A DNA stretch of 46,269 bases, taken from positions 1 to 46,269 of the forward strand of contig JBFLYN010000028.1 of NCBI GenBank assembly GCA_040756655.1, in the 5' to 3' direction. Position numbers and translations under genes: made by a program. The DNA is from JBFLYN01 sp040756655. GTDB taxonomy: Bacteria; Bacillota; Sulfobacillia; UBA8153. A model generated the notes under the pieces. The model was not told the DNA's origin, did no database searches, and was given only the letters and a program-made list of their open reading frames with translations. Positions 24,160 through 32,459 of the stretch are shown here, in pieces. Within the stretch, counting starts at the first letter, position 1; every line of letters starts with the position of its first letter.

Positions 24160-24187
24160 GTGAGGCGCAGGTAGCCCTGCGCCTCAC
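24160..24187 (+). terminator. Strong stem-loop after Cys/Pro-rich gene
   Basis: GTGAGGCGCAGG pairs perfectly with CCTGCGCCTCAC (12 bp, loop TAGC). No T run follows, so it may be a processing or stability element rather than a full terminator. Confidence 0.55.
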
Positions 24188-24273
24188 CCCGCTCTCGATG
24201 CCTGACCCAGATCCACCCGCCCGTGGGCAAATGCGCCGGGTGGCGCATAACATGGGGTCGGGAGGTGGTCTGT

Positions 24274-24990
24274 TTGGCATCGGTCAATGCCAGGTGTGAA
24301 CTGAGCCTGCCTATGTCCACCATCATAGGATGCGAAGTGTCAGCGCTCCACCTGTACTGGGCACCCTGGCAGGATCAGGCGGTGATATACGGCATTGCCC
24401 AGATTACCCTGGCCTACCGTGTAACGGCCAGGTACAGCGGGGTCCCCTTCAAGGCAGTAACAACCAACGTCTCTATCAGCCGGCCCGTGCCCCTGCCCGC
24501 GCCGGGTAGCCTGTTGGTCGTGGGCACCCCCGGCGCGGAGACCCTGCCCCGGTCAGCCCGAGGCATGGGCCCGTCGGCTCTCATGCAGGTAGGCGTCACT
24601 TTGACCGTCCCTTACGAGTTCCAGGTCCCGGCCCCGCCGCTGGGGGAGGCGGCTGTGGGAGAACTTGAATCCGAGCCGGCTCCAGTCCCGGCTGGCTCGC
24701 CGACCGCGGCCGAGCCGCTGCCAGTGCCTGTCCCAGAACCCGAAGTTGCTCCGGCCCCGGAATTACCACCGGTGCCGGGACCTGCGCCACAACCCCAGCC
24801 CGCATTACCCGAACCCGTCCTTGAGGCAGAAGTGCAGCCACCACGGGTTAGTCCGCCGCAGCCCAGGGACATGCAACCGCCCTCGTGGGAGACTACCCTG
24901 CGCCGCTACGCCTCACAAGGGAAGAAATTACCCCGGGCATTCAGCACCCTTTTGGAAACTCCGAGGTACCGCGGTTATTTCAGCGGCTAG
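24274..24990 (+). CDS. Pro-rich protein, unrecognised, partner of the Cys-rich gene
   Basis: This 238-residue protein starts at TTG 24274 just after GGGAGGTGG. The first 120 residues are beta-rich (GCEVSALHLYWAPWQDQAVIYGIAQITLAYRVTARYS, FKAVTTNVSISRPVPLPAPG) and look somewhat like SPOCS/DUF3794 beta-sandwich domains. Then comes a low-complexity Pro/Glu/Ala-rich region (residues about 130-205), and a positively charged C-terminus (TLRRYASQGKKLPRAF). There is no signal peptide. It lies directly downstream of the Cys/Pro-rich gene in the same direction and may be cotranscribed. An exported or spore-surface role is inferred; no family was recognised. Confidence 0.58.
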   Translation: MASVNARCELSLPMSTIIGCEVSALHLYWAPWQDQAVIYGIAQITLAYRVTARYSGVPFKAVTTNVSISRPVPLPAPGSLLVVGTPGAETLPRSARGMGPSALMQVGVTLTVPYEFQVPAPPLGEAAVGELESEPAPVPAGSPTAAEPLPVPVPEPEVAPAPELPPVPGPAPQPQPALPEPVLEAEVQPPRVSPPQPRDMQPPSWETTLRRYASQGKKLPRAFSTLLETPRYRGYFSG

Positions 24991-25028
24991 GGAGCTCCGG
25001 CTTCCCTTCTCGTGCCTCCACCTCGGGC

Positions 25029-25067
25029 AGGCCAGCCCCGCATCACGGTAGGGTTGGCCTCTTTTCC
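25029..25067 (+). terminator. Terminator after the Pro-rich gene
   Basis: AGGCCAGCCC (25029-25038) pairs with GGGTTGGCCT (25051-25060, one G-T pair), followed by CTTTTCC. Confidence 0.65.
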
Positions 25068-25153
25068 TGTCGGGAGTGCGCCGGCCAGCCCACTCCCGGG
25101 ACGGTGCCGGGGACAAGCTCCCAGGATAGGCAGTAAGGGTTGTGCCGGCCCGG

Positions 25154-25199
25154 TTGACAGAAGAGACGGGTGTGCTATACTTAAAATAACCGCTTAAGT
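25154..25199 (+). promoter_or_regulatory. Promoter and operator of the Rrf2 gene
   Basis: TTGACA (25154-25159), 16 bp, TATACT (25176-25181) is an excellent sigma-A promoter. An inverted repeat ACTTAA-N9-TTAAGT (25179-25184 and 25194-25199) overlaps the -10 and transcription start, the right place for the Rrf2 protein to repress its own gene. Confidence 0.75.
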
Positions 25200-25219
25200 T
25201 ATAAATAGGGGCGTTGAAC

Positions 25220-25645
25220 ATGATGGTTACTAAGAAAGCCGAATATGCCATTTCCACGCTGGCCGAGCTGGCCAGGCGGCGGCGCGACGGGTACGTAGCT
25301 TCCCGGGAAATCGCTGATGCCCAGCAGATCCCGCCTAAGCTGATCGCCCAGCTCGTAGCCGTGCTGGGAAGAGCCGGACTGGTCACGGCCGTGCGCGGTC
25401 CCTCTGGCGGCATCCGCCTGGTCATGGACCCCGAGGATGTTACCCTAAGACAGGTCATAGAGCTTTTTGATGGCCCGGTAGGGATTGCGCGCTGCATGAT
25501 CCGCGAAGGCTACTGCGAGAACCAGCCATTGTGCCCTCTTCGGGGGATATGGGCCACTGCCCAGCGGCGCATGCTGGAAGTCCTTGAGGAGACCACCATA
25601 GCCGACCTGGCCAAGGCAGCCAACACCCTCAAAAACCGCAAGTAA
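25220..25645 (+). CDS. Rrf2 family regulator with Fe-S cysteine cluster
   Basis: This 141-residue protein has an N-terminal winged-helix Rrf2 domain: MVTKKAEYAISTLAELARR, ASREIADAQQIPPKLIAQLVAVLGRAGLVTAVRGPSGGIRL. A C-terminal effector part holds three cysteines, CMIREGYCENQPLCPLRGIW, in the spacing (C-x6-C-x5-C) that binds [2Fe-2S] in IscR and related Rrf2 proteins. It should be a sensor of iron-sulfur status, NO or redox. ATG 25220 follows AGGGGCG. The own promoter carries an inverted repeat, and a ferredoxin gene with a matching AACT-N5-AGTT repeat sits just downstream in the opposite direction. Confidence 0.87.
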   Translation: MMVTKKAEYAISTLAELARRRRDGYVASREIADAQQIPPKLIAQLVAVLGRAGLVTAVRGPSGGIRLVMDPEDVTLRQVIELFDGPVGIARCMIREGYCENQPLCPLRGIWATAQRRMLEVLEETTIADLAKAANTLKNRK

Positions 25646-25652
25646 GCATCAC

Positions 25653-25687
25653 AAACCGGATGAGGCCCCCGGGCCCCATCCGGTTTT
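25653..25687. terminator. Bidirectional terminator between Rrf2 and ferredoxin genes
   Basis: AAACCGGATG (25653-25662) pairs with CATCCGGTTT (25677-25686), with GGCCCC/GGGGCC inside and T/A runs on both sides, so it can serve both convergent transcripts. Confidence 0.85.
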
Positions 25688-25703
25688 ACTGGTTACACTT
25701 ACC

Positions 25704-26432
25704 TCAGGCAGTTCGCTTCTGCTCCCTCTTAACTGTTCCGTCGATGCCTATGACCACTTCCCGTAGGGTCACGCCGGTGCCGCGGGTGGCCAGGCCTACC
25801 AGGTGAGATAGGCCAAAACAGCACGGCACCTCCATGTTCAGTACGGTCACGCTGCGGATGCGATTGGCCTTTATGATCTCGGCCAGCTTGGCGGCGTAGT
25901 GTGCACTGTCGTCGAGTTTGGGACACGCTATGACCAGCGCCCGGTCGCGCAGGTATTGGCGGTGCAGGTCGGGGAAGGCAAATGGCACACAGTCTGCCGC
26001 CACCAGCAAGTTGGCTCCCTCGAAATAGGGTGCCCGCACCGGGACCAGGGCCAGCTGGATGGGCCATTGGGCTAGTTCCGACTGGAGATTACCCGCAGGC
26101 TCAGGCGCGGACGACGCCGGGTGCTTTTTCACCACTTGGGGCGCACTGCCGGGGCAGCCGTGGTGGACGGGGGCGTGGTGTATGGGCCGGCCCAGGCTCT
26201 CCAGGTGGACGACCACCGCCTCCTCGTCAAACGGGTCGGCCTCCCGCTCCTCGATGGTGATGGCGTCCATGGGGCACTCGCCCAGGCAAGCGCCGAGACC
26301 ATCACAGTACTTGTCGGCGATGAGCTTAGCCTTTCCGTCGATGATCTGCAGGGCGCCTTCGGCGCACGAGGGGATGCAAATGCCACAACCATTGCATTTC
26401 TCTTCGTCAATGACCACGATGGCACGTTTCAC
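25704..26432 (-). CDS. Dicluster 4Fe-4S ferredoxin-domain protein
   Basis: This 242-residue protein has two [4Fe-4S] motifs at the N-terminus, CNGCGICIPSC (with A-E-G-A-L following) and CDGLGACLGECP. A linker region (residues about 75-120, HHAPVHHGCPG) precedes a C-terminal domain with ADCVPFAFPDLHRQYL, LVIACPKLDDSAHYAAKLAEI and VTVLNMEVPCCFGLSHL. Related proteins in Clostridia are of unknown role, likely electron transfer. GTG 26432 follows AGGAGG. A consensus promoter with a repeat lies upstream, and the gene converges with an Rrf2 sensor, so coupled control by iron-sulfur status is plausible. Confidence 0.8.
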   Translation of the reverse strand: MKRAIVVIDEEKCNGCGICIPSCAEGALQIIDGKAKLIADKYCDGLGACLGECPMDAITIEEREADPFDEEAVVVHLESLGRPIHHAPVHHGCPGSAPQVVKKHPASSAPEPAGNLQSELAQWPIQLALVPVRAPYFEGANLLVAADCVPFAFPDLHRQYLRDRALVIACPKLDDSAHYAAKLAEIIKANRIRSVTVLNMEVPCCFGLSHLVGLATRGTGVTLREVVIGIDGTVKREQKRTA

Positions 26433-26471
26433 GGGACAAAGCCTCCTTAGCGGGTAAAACTAACTAAGTTG

Positions 26472-26500
26472 ATTATATTAGACCGTTCTCCGCCTGTCAA
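26472..26500 (-). promoter_or_regulatory. Consensus promoter of the ferredoxin gene
   Basis: On the minus strand TTGACA (26500-26495), 17 bp and TATAAT (26477-26472) match the sigma-A consensus perfectly. An AACT-N5-AGTT inverted repeat (about 26459-26471) lies right after the -10, a possible operator for the nearby Rrf2 regulator. Confidence 0.8.
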
Positions 26501-26554
26501 GCGATGATTAGCCAAAATACCGGTGACAATATAGCAGATGGGGGGTGGTAGGTT

Positions 26555-27859
26555 ATGACCAGGCTGCTGACGTCGGCAGTGGACGCCGCCGAGAGGCTGG
26601 AGCGTCTCGACCCGGGCGAAGCTGCCCGGGAACTGGTCGACGAAGACGATGCCTACGTTGCGGAGGTCTTCGAAGAAATGGTAGATTTCGCCAGGCCTGA
26701 GATCTTCCTGCACTTGCCAGTGGAGCGTGCGGCCAGCATATTGAGGCTGATGGTCCCCGATGAAGCTAGCGACCTTCTCAGCCAACTGGAGCCGTCCTAT
26801 TCCCGCCGGCTCCTGGGCCTGCTGCCGCCTGAGGACGCCAAAACACTGAGCTCGCTTCTTCTGTACCCTCCTGACAGCGCAGGCGGTATCATGACCACGG
26901 AATTTGTGAGCCTAACGGCCGACCAGACCGTGGACGAGGCCATCGCCAAGTTGCGGGAGTCGGCAGCTGGGGATGTTGAGACTATCTACTATGTCTACGT
27001 GACCAACCCCGAGGGTCGGCTGGCTGGAGTGCTTTCCTTGCGGGACCTATTCCTGTCCCCGGGGAACCGACTGTTGGGAGACATTATGACCACTGACCCC
27101 ATCAAGGTGGAGGCCGGAGCCGACCAGGAAGAAGCCGCAGACCTGCTCGGGCGGTACCATCTCCTTGCCCTGCCCGTGGTGGACCGTGATGATCGCCTGC
27201 TGGGAATTGTTACCATGGATGACGCCCTGGAAGTGCTGGAGGATGAGGCCACCGAGGACATCCTCAAGCGCGGGGCCGTATCCGCCAGCGATGTGGATGC
27301 CCTGAGGAGTGCCCGGCTGCTGGCTTCGCCGGTCAAGGATATACTTGGCATGCGCCTGCCCTGGCTTATGTTCGTGCTGGTAGGGGGGCTTTTGGCTGCC
27401 GGCGTGATCGGCCAGTTCGAGGACGTGCTCCAGTCCGTGGTGGTGCTGGCGTTCTTTATCCCGGTGGTCATGGACATGGGGGGGAACGTGGGCACCCAGT
27501 CTGCCACCATCTTTGTGCGTGGTGCGATTCTGGGGCAGATCGAGCCGGGCAGGGTCGGCCATTACATAGCCAAGGAGGTCACAGTCGGACTGGCCATCGG
27601 CCTGGTAACCGGGGCGGCAGCCGGAGTAGCGGCATTCATATGGCAGCGCAACCTGGTTGTGGGGTTGGTGGTGTTCTTGGCCATGACGCTGACATGCACC
27701 CTGGCATCGACCATAGGGTACCTGATCCCGTGGCTTTTGGACCGGATGGGCTTTGACCCGGCTGCTGCCGCCAACCCGCTGATTACCACGGTTAAGGATG
27801 TGACCGGGCTTCTCATCTATTTCGGCCTGGCCACTGTCCTTTTGCGGGCACTCCTGTGA
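26555..27859 (+). CDS. mgtE: Magnesium transporter MgtE
   Basis: This 434-residue Mg2+ channel/transporter has an MgtE N-terminal helical domain (residues about 1-120: LDPGEAARELVDEDDAYVAEV, ILRLMVPDEASDLLSQL), then two CBS domains (about 125-255: TTEFVSLTADQTVDEAIAKL, IMTTDPIKVEAGADQEEAADLL, LGIVTMDDALEVLEDEATEDI), and a five-helix membrane part (about 265-434) with MDMGGNVGTQSATIFVRGA and NPLITTVKDVTGLLIYFGL. The CBS and N domains sense cytoplasmic Mg2+. There is no M-box-sized leader in the 95 bp before it. ATG 26555 follows a GGGGGGTGG site. Confidence 0.93.
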   Translation: MTRLLTSAVDAAERLERLDPGEAARELVDEDDAYVAEVFEEMVDFARPEIFLHLPVERAASILRLMVPDEASDLLSQLEPSYSRRLLGLLPPEDAKTLSSLLLYPPDSAGGIMTTEFVSLTADQTVDEAIAKLRESAAGDVETIYYVYVTNPEGRLAGVLSLRDLFLSPGNRLLGDIMTTDPIKVEAGADQEEAADLLGRYHLLALPVVDRDDRLLGIVTMDDALEVLEDEATEDILKRGAVSASDVDALRSARLLASPVKDILGMRLPWLMFVLVGGLLAAGVIGQFEDVLQSVVVLAFFIPVVMDMGGNVGTQSATIFVRGAILGQIEPGRVGHYIAKEVTVGLAIGLVTGAAAGVAAFIWQRNLVVGLVVFLAMTLTCTLASTIGYLIPWLLDRMGFDPAAAANPLITTVKDVTGLLIYFGLATVLLRALL

Positions 27860-27893
27860 GTGACGAGGGTCAGGTCCAAGCCCCGGCATCCTC

Positions 27894-28181
27894 CTACTTG
27901 GGCTCAGTTTCCTTTCCTCGCCGGATTTCGAAGATCACCGGGTTATCGGCGTCTGGGCAGCAGGCACGAGCCCAGCCGGGGCGATCGTGCCAGGGGAAGT
28001 TGCCGCCCCAGGCTAACGCCGTCACTATGGGGCTGATGGCGTTGGCTGCCAGCCAGCACAGGCCATCGGGCGGGCCGCCGCCCCGGGAGACGAACACATC
28101 CCCGACCTTGTACCCGGCCGGGCACTTCCCTGATACCAGGATGTCTTTGACCTCAACTTCAACTTGCCAGCGCTTGCCCAC
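27894..28181 (-). CDS. TIGR04076 family protein
   Basis: This 95-residue protein fits the TIGR04076 family: VEVEVKDILVSGKCPAGYKVGDVFV at the start, then GLCWLAANAISPIVTALAWGG, RACCPDADNPVIFEIRR at the end. The conserved Cys in the first part (KCPAGYKVGD) and the CWLAA/CCPD cysteines are kept. Its biological role is not established; the family is common in anaerobes. GTG 28181 is the start. It converges with mgtE 34 bp away and follows no operon partner on its strand. Confidence 0.75.
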   Translation of the reverse strand: MGKRWQVEVEVKDILVSGKCPAGYKVGDVFVSRGGGPPDGLCWLAANAISPIVTALAWGGNFPWHDRPGWARACCPDADNPVIFEIRRGKETEPK

Positions 28182-28289
28182 GATTCCCCTCCAGTCTCAA
28201 CATTGGCCTTCCTGGTCACCGGTTCCTGCCACTTGGGTGTAGCGCATACGAGCCACCATAGCCCGGGTTTACGGGTGCGGGTATTTACG

Positions 28290-29000
28290 TCAAGGGATGA
28301 AGCCATAGATGAACGGGGAATAGCGGTAAAACGCGGCAATGAGCCCTGGGGCATATCGTGACCCCACTACCGCGGCGTTCATGAATGCCAGGTTGGGCAT
28401 GCCCAGCCACGGGGCCAGTACACCCAGGATGATGGCCAGCAGGGCGGCTCTTTCCAAGCCCCCGAAAGCTGCCCCCAGCAACCGGTCAACGCCGCCGATA
28501 CGCAGGGGCGCGGTGACCAAGGTGACGGCCAGCCCAGTCACGCTGCGGACTACCAGGAACACGACAAAGAAGGCGGCCACCACCAATAAGATCCGAGCCA
28601 GACCTTCGTGAATGAACGCGCCCACCGTCATGGATCCCCGGGCCAGGGCTGGGGCCAGGCTATCGTTGAGGAACCGTTCCAGGGCCGGGCCCAGGCCGGG
28701 CACAACCGCTGTGAGCTGCAGCCGTTCCAGGATACTGCCCAGAGGGGTGGTAATGAGGTCCGAGGTAGCCAGCTCATGCGGCAGTCGAAGATGCCGGGAA
28801 AGGATGGACGACAACTTGGCCACTAACTCCCAGGTGGAGTCGGCCCACGATGCTACGGGCCGGGCGGCCAGGGCGGCCACAAATAGGGCCACCACCAGGC
28901 CGACTACCCTCGCCAGCATCCTGCCCAGTCCTTTGCGGAACCCGGACAGTATGCCCAAGGTTACAGCGACGATAATGATCAGGTCCAGCCAGTTCACCAA
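28290..29000 (-). CDS. CvpA family membrane protein
   Basis: This 236-residue protein has an N-terminal CvpA hallmark, NWLDLIIIVAVTLGILSGFRKGLGRMLARVVGLVVAL, with about four membrane helices in total and a second paired-helix region (ILLVVAAFFVVFLVVRSV, LLGAAFGGLERAALLAIILGVL). CvpA homologues affect colicin V production, envelope homeostasis or cell-division-linked processes; the exact role is unknown. It follows the NUDIX gene after 25 bp on the same strand, so both are probably in one operon. Confidence 0.83.
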   Translation of the reverse strand: MVNWLDLIIIVAVTLGILSGFRKGLGRMLARVVGLVVALFVAALAARPVASWADSTWELVAKLSSILSRHLRLPHELATSDLITTPLGSILERLQLTAVVPGLGPALERFLNDSLAPALARGSMTVGAFIHEGLARILLVVAAFFVVFLVVRSVTGLAVTLVTAPLRIGGVDRLLGAAFGGLERAALLAIILGVLAPWLGMPNLAFMNAAVVGSRYAPGLIAAFYRYSPFIYGFIP

Positions 29001-29025
29001 AACCGCCTCCCGGTCTACGGGTACA

Positions 29026-29652
29026 CTATGGTAGGACCCCGCGCCTTACCAGATGCCCCAGGGCCTCTGCCGTGCCCAGGGGGTATAGCACGGTGTCAGG
29101 CGGGATGCCCCGCGCTCCCGCCACCACTTCCACATCTGCCAGTCGCATGTTCCGGTCCAAGCTCAGAGCCACCTGCCCGGGCGTGAGAGCCACGACCCCT
29201 GCTACCTCGGCTGAAGCCAGTTCTCCAACGCTGGCCAGCAAGTTGGCCCGGAAGATAACCAGGTGGTAGACCTGGCCGGCGGCGGGCGTCCCTTCAGGAT
29301 GGACCATCTCGTAGATGACAAAAGGCCGGACTTCGTCGCCCAGGTCCGCCGCGGTCGCATCGCCGCGACTATCCACCAACCAGGTCTGGGGCGAAGAAAC
29401 CAGCTCAACCTGGGCCCCAATCTCCTCTTGGGCTTCCCGGTGGGCACAGGCTTCCCATGTTTCACCCGTTTCTCGGTGCCCACCTATGCCGGCAAAAAAC
29501 CGGGTCCCGGGGGGGCACCGGTGCCGGGAGCCAGCCAGGAAGAACAGGTACTTGTCCTCACCGTGTGCCAACACAAGCCCGGTACCGGACTCTACTCCGT
29601 GAGGTACGAAGTCGTTGATGAACCCATGCTTTTTGGGTCGACGCTTGCTCAT
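29026..29652 (-). CDS. NUDIX hydrolase
   Basis: This 208-residue NUDIX-type pyrophosphohydrolase carries the Nudix box GIGGHRETGETWEACAHREAQEEIGA at about residues 55-80: the pattern G-x5-E-x7-REUxEExGU is fulfilled with REAQEEIG as the metal-binding core. The N-terminus (GTGLVLAHGEDKYLFFLAGS) and a C-terminal extension (VALTPGQVALSLDRNMRLADVEV) are family-typical in part. The substrate, a nucleoside diphosphate derivative, cannot be assigned. The gene precedes CvpA in the same direction with a 25-bp gap. Confidence 0.85.
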   Translation of the reverse strand: MSKRRPKKHGFINDFVPHGVESGTGLVLAHGEDKYLFFLAGSRHRCPPGTRFFAGIGGHRETGETWEACAHREAQEEIGAQVELVSSPQTWLVDSRGDATAADLGDEVRPFVIYEMVHPEGTPAAGQVYHLVIFRANLLASVGELASAEVAGVVALTPGQVALSLDRNMRLADVEVVAGARGIPPDTVLYPLGTAEALGHLVRRGVLP

Positions 29653-29812
29653 GAGCCTATGTTCACCGCCGGCGTGCTATTTACCTGCTGTGAAGCCGCC
29701 TTTGCTCATTTCAACGCCGGGCCTGCCTGCCGGGTTCCCGGCAATCCCGGGTCATGAGATTTGCCGGCATCACCGGTGACGAACGCTCACAATATGGGTA
29801 AGGGGTGCGGGC

Positions 29813-30868
29813 TTGACAAGGCGCATGCCGGCGCTGGCTGTGGGTGCTACTTATGTTGGGACGGTAGTAGGGGCGGGCTTTGCATCGGGCCAAGAGGTGT
29901 GGCAGTTTTTCGGTGCCCACGGCCGGGCCGGCCTGGCGGCCTTGGCCCTATCCACCCTGCTCTTTTGCCTTTACGGCCTGGCCGTGCTGGAACTGGGTTT
30001 GCGGGTCCGGGCCCGCTCTCACCTGGAAGTGGTGCGCGCCGTGGGCGGCCCATGGGTGGCCCGCCCGGTAGACAGTATCATTACCTTTTTCCTCTTTGGT
30101 GCTCTCAGCGTAATGGCGGCAGGAGCCGGTGCGGTTTTCCACGAGCAATTTGGGCTGGCTCCGTTCTGGGGCGCTGCCTTTCTGGTGGTGGCCGCCGTCG
30201 TCACCGTGTTGGTGGGGTTCAGGGGCGTGGTAACGGCGGTGAGCGCTGTCGTACCCCTGATGTTGGTGGGAGTGGTTGGCATCAGCGCAGCGGCAGTGGC
30301 CCGGGCCTGGGGTGCGCCGCTGGCACTACCGTCCAGGGCGGTGGTGCCGGCCGTGCCCTCTTGGCCGCTATCGGCCCTGGTCTACGTCTCCTACAACCTG
30401 GTGATGGCCGTGGCCGTACTGGGCCCGCTGGGCGCTCTGGCCGGGGACCGCCGGACTCTGGGCAACGGCGCACTACTGGGCGCGGCAGGTTTGGGCGTGG
30501 GGGGGCTAGCGGTATACCTGGCTATGACCGTGAACCTGCCCTGGGCGGCTTTCTGTGAAGTGCCCATGGTTTACGTTGCCGGCAGCCTGGCCCCAGAATT
30601 CAGGCTCATCTATGCGGCGATACTGCTGGCCGAAGTATACACTACGGCCGTGGCCAACCTGTATGGGTTTGCCGCCAGAGTTACTTGCCCGCACGGCCGG
30701 TATTTCCGGCTACTGGTGCTGGCGAGCGGGGGAGCGGCGCTGGCCGCATCCCGGCTGGGGTTTTCCCGCCTGGTCCGCGTAGTCTACCCGCTGGTGGGGT
30801 ACGCGGGACTGGTCTTCTTGGTTGCCTTGACCTGGACGTTCCTCCGTCGCCACCGGCGGCACAACTAG
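29813..30868 (+). CDS. YkvI family membrane transporter
   Basis: This 351-residue membrane protein has about ten helices and matches the COG3949/YkvI group of the APC-type superfamily: VGATYVGTVVGAGFASGQEVWQFFGAHG at the start is diagnostic, with FFLFGALSVMAAGAGAVFHEQFGL and YVSYNLVMAVAVLGPLGALAGD following. Substrate is not known. TTG 29813 is preceded by AAGGGGTG and the next in-frame ATG lies at 29825. It stands alone between a NUDIX gene in the other direction and an EamA gene 97 bp downstream. Confidence 0.85.
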   Translation: MTRRMPALAVGATYVGTVVGAGFASGQEVWQFFGAHGRAGLAALALSTLLFCLYGLAVLELGLRVRARSHLEVVRAVGGPWVARPVDSIITFFLFGALSVMAAGAGAVFHEQFGLAPFWGAAFLVVAAVVTVLVGFRGVVTAVSAVVPLMLVGVVGISAAAVARAWGAPLALPSRAVVPAVPSWPLSALVYVSYNLVMAVAVLGPLGALAGDRRTLGNGALLGAAGLGVGGLAVYLAMTVNLPWAAFCEVPMVYVAGSLAPEFRLIYAAILLAEVYTTAVANLYGFAARVTCPHGRYFRLLVLASGGAALAASRLGFSRLVRVVYPLVGYAGLVFLVALTWTFLRRHRRHN

Positions 30869-30964
30869 TTTAGGAAGGCACTTGGAGTTACGCATAGGAA
30901 TACCGGCAAGTGATGTCGAACAACCTGGAGAACTACAGGTGTCCCCATAAGGTGGCCCAAAACT

Positions 30965-31882
30965 ATGCGCAAATCCATCAGGACCAACGATTTTTTGCTT
31001 TTTATGGTGGTGTTTATATGGGGGGCACACTTTGCCGTAGTGAAGCAGGCCCTTGTTCTGGTTGCGCCCATGTCCTTTGCCGTGGTGCGCTTTTTCACCG
31101 TGGCCGTGCTGCTCTTCTGCCTGGTAAGGTGGCATGAAGGCACGCTTCGGCTGGACCGGCAAGACTGGGGTCCCATGCTGCTGCTGGGCGCGGTGGCCGG
31201 GGCAAACCAGATCCTGTGGATGTGCGGCTTGGAGCGCACTACCTCGGGCAAGTCGGCGCTCCTGGTGGCCGCCTCACCGGCCTTTGTCGTGATCATGCGT
31301 GCGGTTAAGGGCGAGCGGATAAACTGGCGGGTCGCCACCTCCCTGGCCCTGGCCCTGGCAGGTGTGGGCATGATCGTTGACGCAAGGACGTCCATGGCCG
31401 CCGGGTCCTCCCAACTGGACGGAGACCTCCTAACCCTGGGTGCGGCGGTCACCTGGGCCATGTACGCCAACATGGGCCCACGCCTGCTCCAACGCTGCTC
31501 GCCGCTGAAGACCACCGCCTATGTGTTTGCGGTGATCACCGTGATGACAGCCATACCCGGTCTGCGGCTCGCCGTTGGCACTCCTTGGGCGCGCCTTCCC
31601 GCCACGCTCTGGCTGCAGCTGGGATATTCGGCATTGCTGGCAGGGGGTCTTGCGTGGGTCTTGTGGTACCGGGGAGTTGCCCACTTGGGGCCGGTCAAAG
31701 TCATGCTGTACCAGTACCTGGTTCCCGTGGTAGCCCTGGTGGTATCCATTGCGTGGCTCCGCGAACCAATCAGATGGGAACAGGTGCTTGGTGCCGGCCT
31801 GGTGCTCACGTGCACTTTAGTGGCCCGGCTATCGCTTCCCGGCGCTGCTGCGGTGAGGCCCACCTCCCAGCACCTAGACTAG
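30965..31882 (+). CDS. EamA/DMT family transporter
   Basis: This 305-residue protein contains ten hydrophobic helices in two EamA repeats: LLFMVVFIWGAHFAVVKQALVLVAPMSFAVVRFFTVAVLL in the first half and GDLLTLGAAVTWAMYANMGPRLLQRCSPLKTTAYVFAV in the second, ending with YQYLVPVVALVVSIAWLREPIRWEQVLGAGLVLTC. The pattern P-x-x-AVVRF and the final LREPI...GAGLV are family hallmarks. DMT transporters export metabolites such as amino acids; the substrate is unknown. It may be cotranscribed with the YkvI gene. Confidence 0.85.
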   Translation: MRKSIRTNDFLLFMVVFIWGAHFAVVKQALVLVAPMSFAVVRFFTVAVLLFCLVRWHEGTLRLDRQDWGPMLLLGAVAGANQILWMCGLERTTSGKSALLVAASPAFVVIMRAVKGERINWRVATSLALALAGVGMIVDARTSMAAGSSQLDGDLLTLGAAVTWAMYANMGPRLLQRCSPLKTTAYVFAVITVMTAIPGLRLAVGTPWARLPATLWLQLGYSALLAGGLAWVLWYRGVAHLGPVKVMLYQYLVPVVALVVSIAWLREPIRWEQVLGAGLVLTCTLVARLSLPGAAAVRPTSQHLD

Positions 31883-31976
31883 GTCTAGGCCGGGGCCGTC
31901 CTGACTGGCTGCCCGGCAGTGGTAGATTGACACCAGCGCCCGGCCAGCCTTAGAATGATACTGAATAATAACCCGG

Positions 31977-32408
31977 ATGGAGCTGGTGGCGGTGCCCAGA
32001 CCGCATAAGCCGCGGCAGGTGGAGTTCATCCCGGAGGTCACCCTGTTCAAGCCGGCCGGGATACCCCTCGAGCACTTGGAACAGGTGGTTCTTTCCGTAG
32101 ATGAAGTTGAGGCGCTGCGTCTCAAGGACCTGGAGGACCTCAACCAGGATGAGTGCGCCGAGCGCATGGGAGTGGCCCAGAGTACGCTCCAGCGCATCCT
32201 ATCCACGGCCCGGGCCAAGGTCGCGTCCGCCCTGGTAAAGGGACGGGCCATCCGTATTGAGGGAGGACACTACCACCTGACCGGGCGATGCCGCCGGTGT
32301 GGACATAGCTGGGAGAAGGAGTCAAACAATCGTGGAGTATGCCCTCAATGCCACGAATCGTCCGGTCCGCCCCCCTGGGCGGGACGAGGAAGCCGGGTTC
32401 GCCAGTGA
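31977..32408 (+). CDS. DUF134 DNA-binding protein
   Basis: This 143-residue protein of the DUF134 family begins PRPHKPRQVEFIPEVTLFKPAGIPL and carries a sigma-70 region-4-like helix-turn-helix (LSVDEVEALRLKDLEDLNQDECAERMGVAQSTLQRILSTARAKVASALVKGRAIRIEGG). The C-terminal tail has a small zinc-ribbon-like set of cysteines (CRRCGHSW, CPQC). The family is common in anaerobes and probably regulates redox or metal genes; targets are unknown. ATG 31977 or GTG 31986 are possible starts. A terminator follows the stop. Confidence 0.83.
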   Translation: MELVAVPRPHKPRQVEFIPEVTLFKPAGIPLEHLEQVVLSVDEVEALRLKDLEDLNQDECAERMGVAQSTLQRILSTARAKVASALVKGRAIRIEGGHYHLTGRCRRCGHSWEKESNNRGVCPQCHESSGPPPWAGRGSRVRQ

Positions 32409-32426
32409 GTGACACGGTGGAGACCG

Positions 32427-32454
32427 AAAAGAGCCCCGGCGACGGGGCTCTTTT
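32427..32454. terminator. Bidirectional terminator
   Basis: AAAAGAGCCCCG pairs perfectly with CGGGGCTCTTTT around a GCGA loop, giving T runs on both strands. It ends the DUF134 gene and also the small membrane gene on the other strand. Confidence 0.92.
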
Positions 32455-32459
32455 GGCAG

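Noticed and set aside
26501..26554. M-box magnesium riboswitch before mgtE
   Set aside because: The gap is far too short for the known aptamer.
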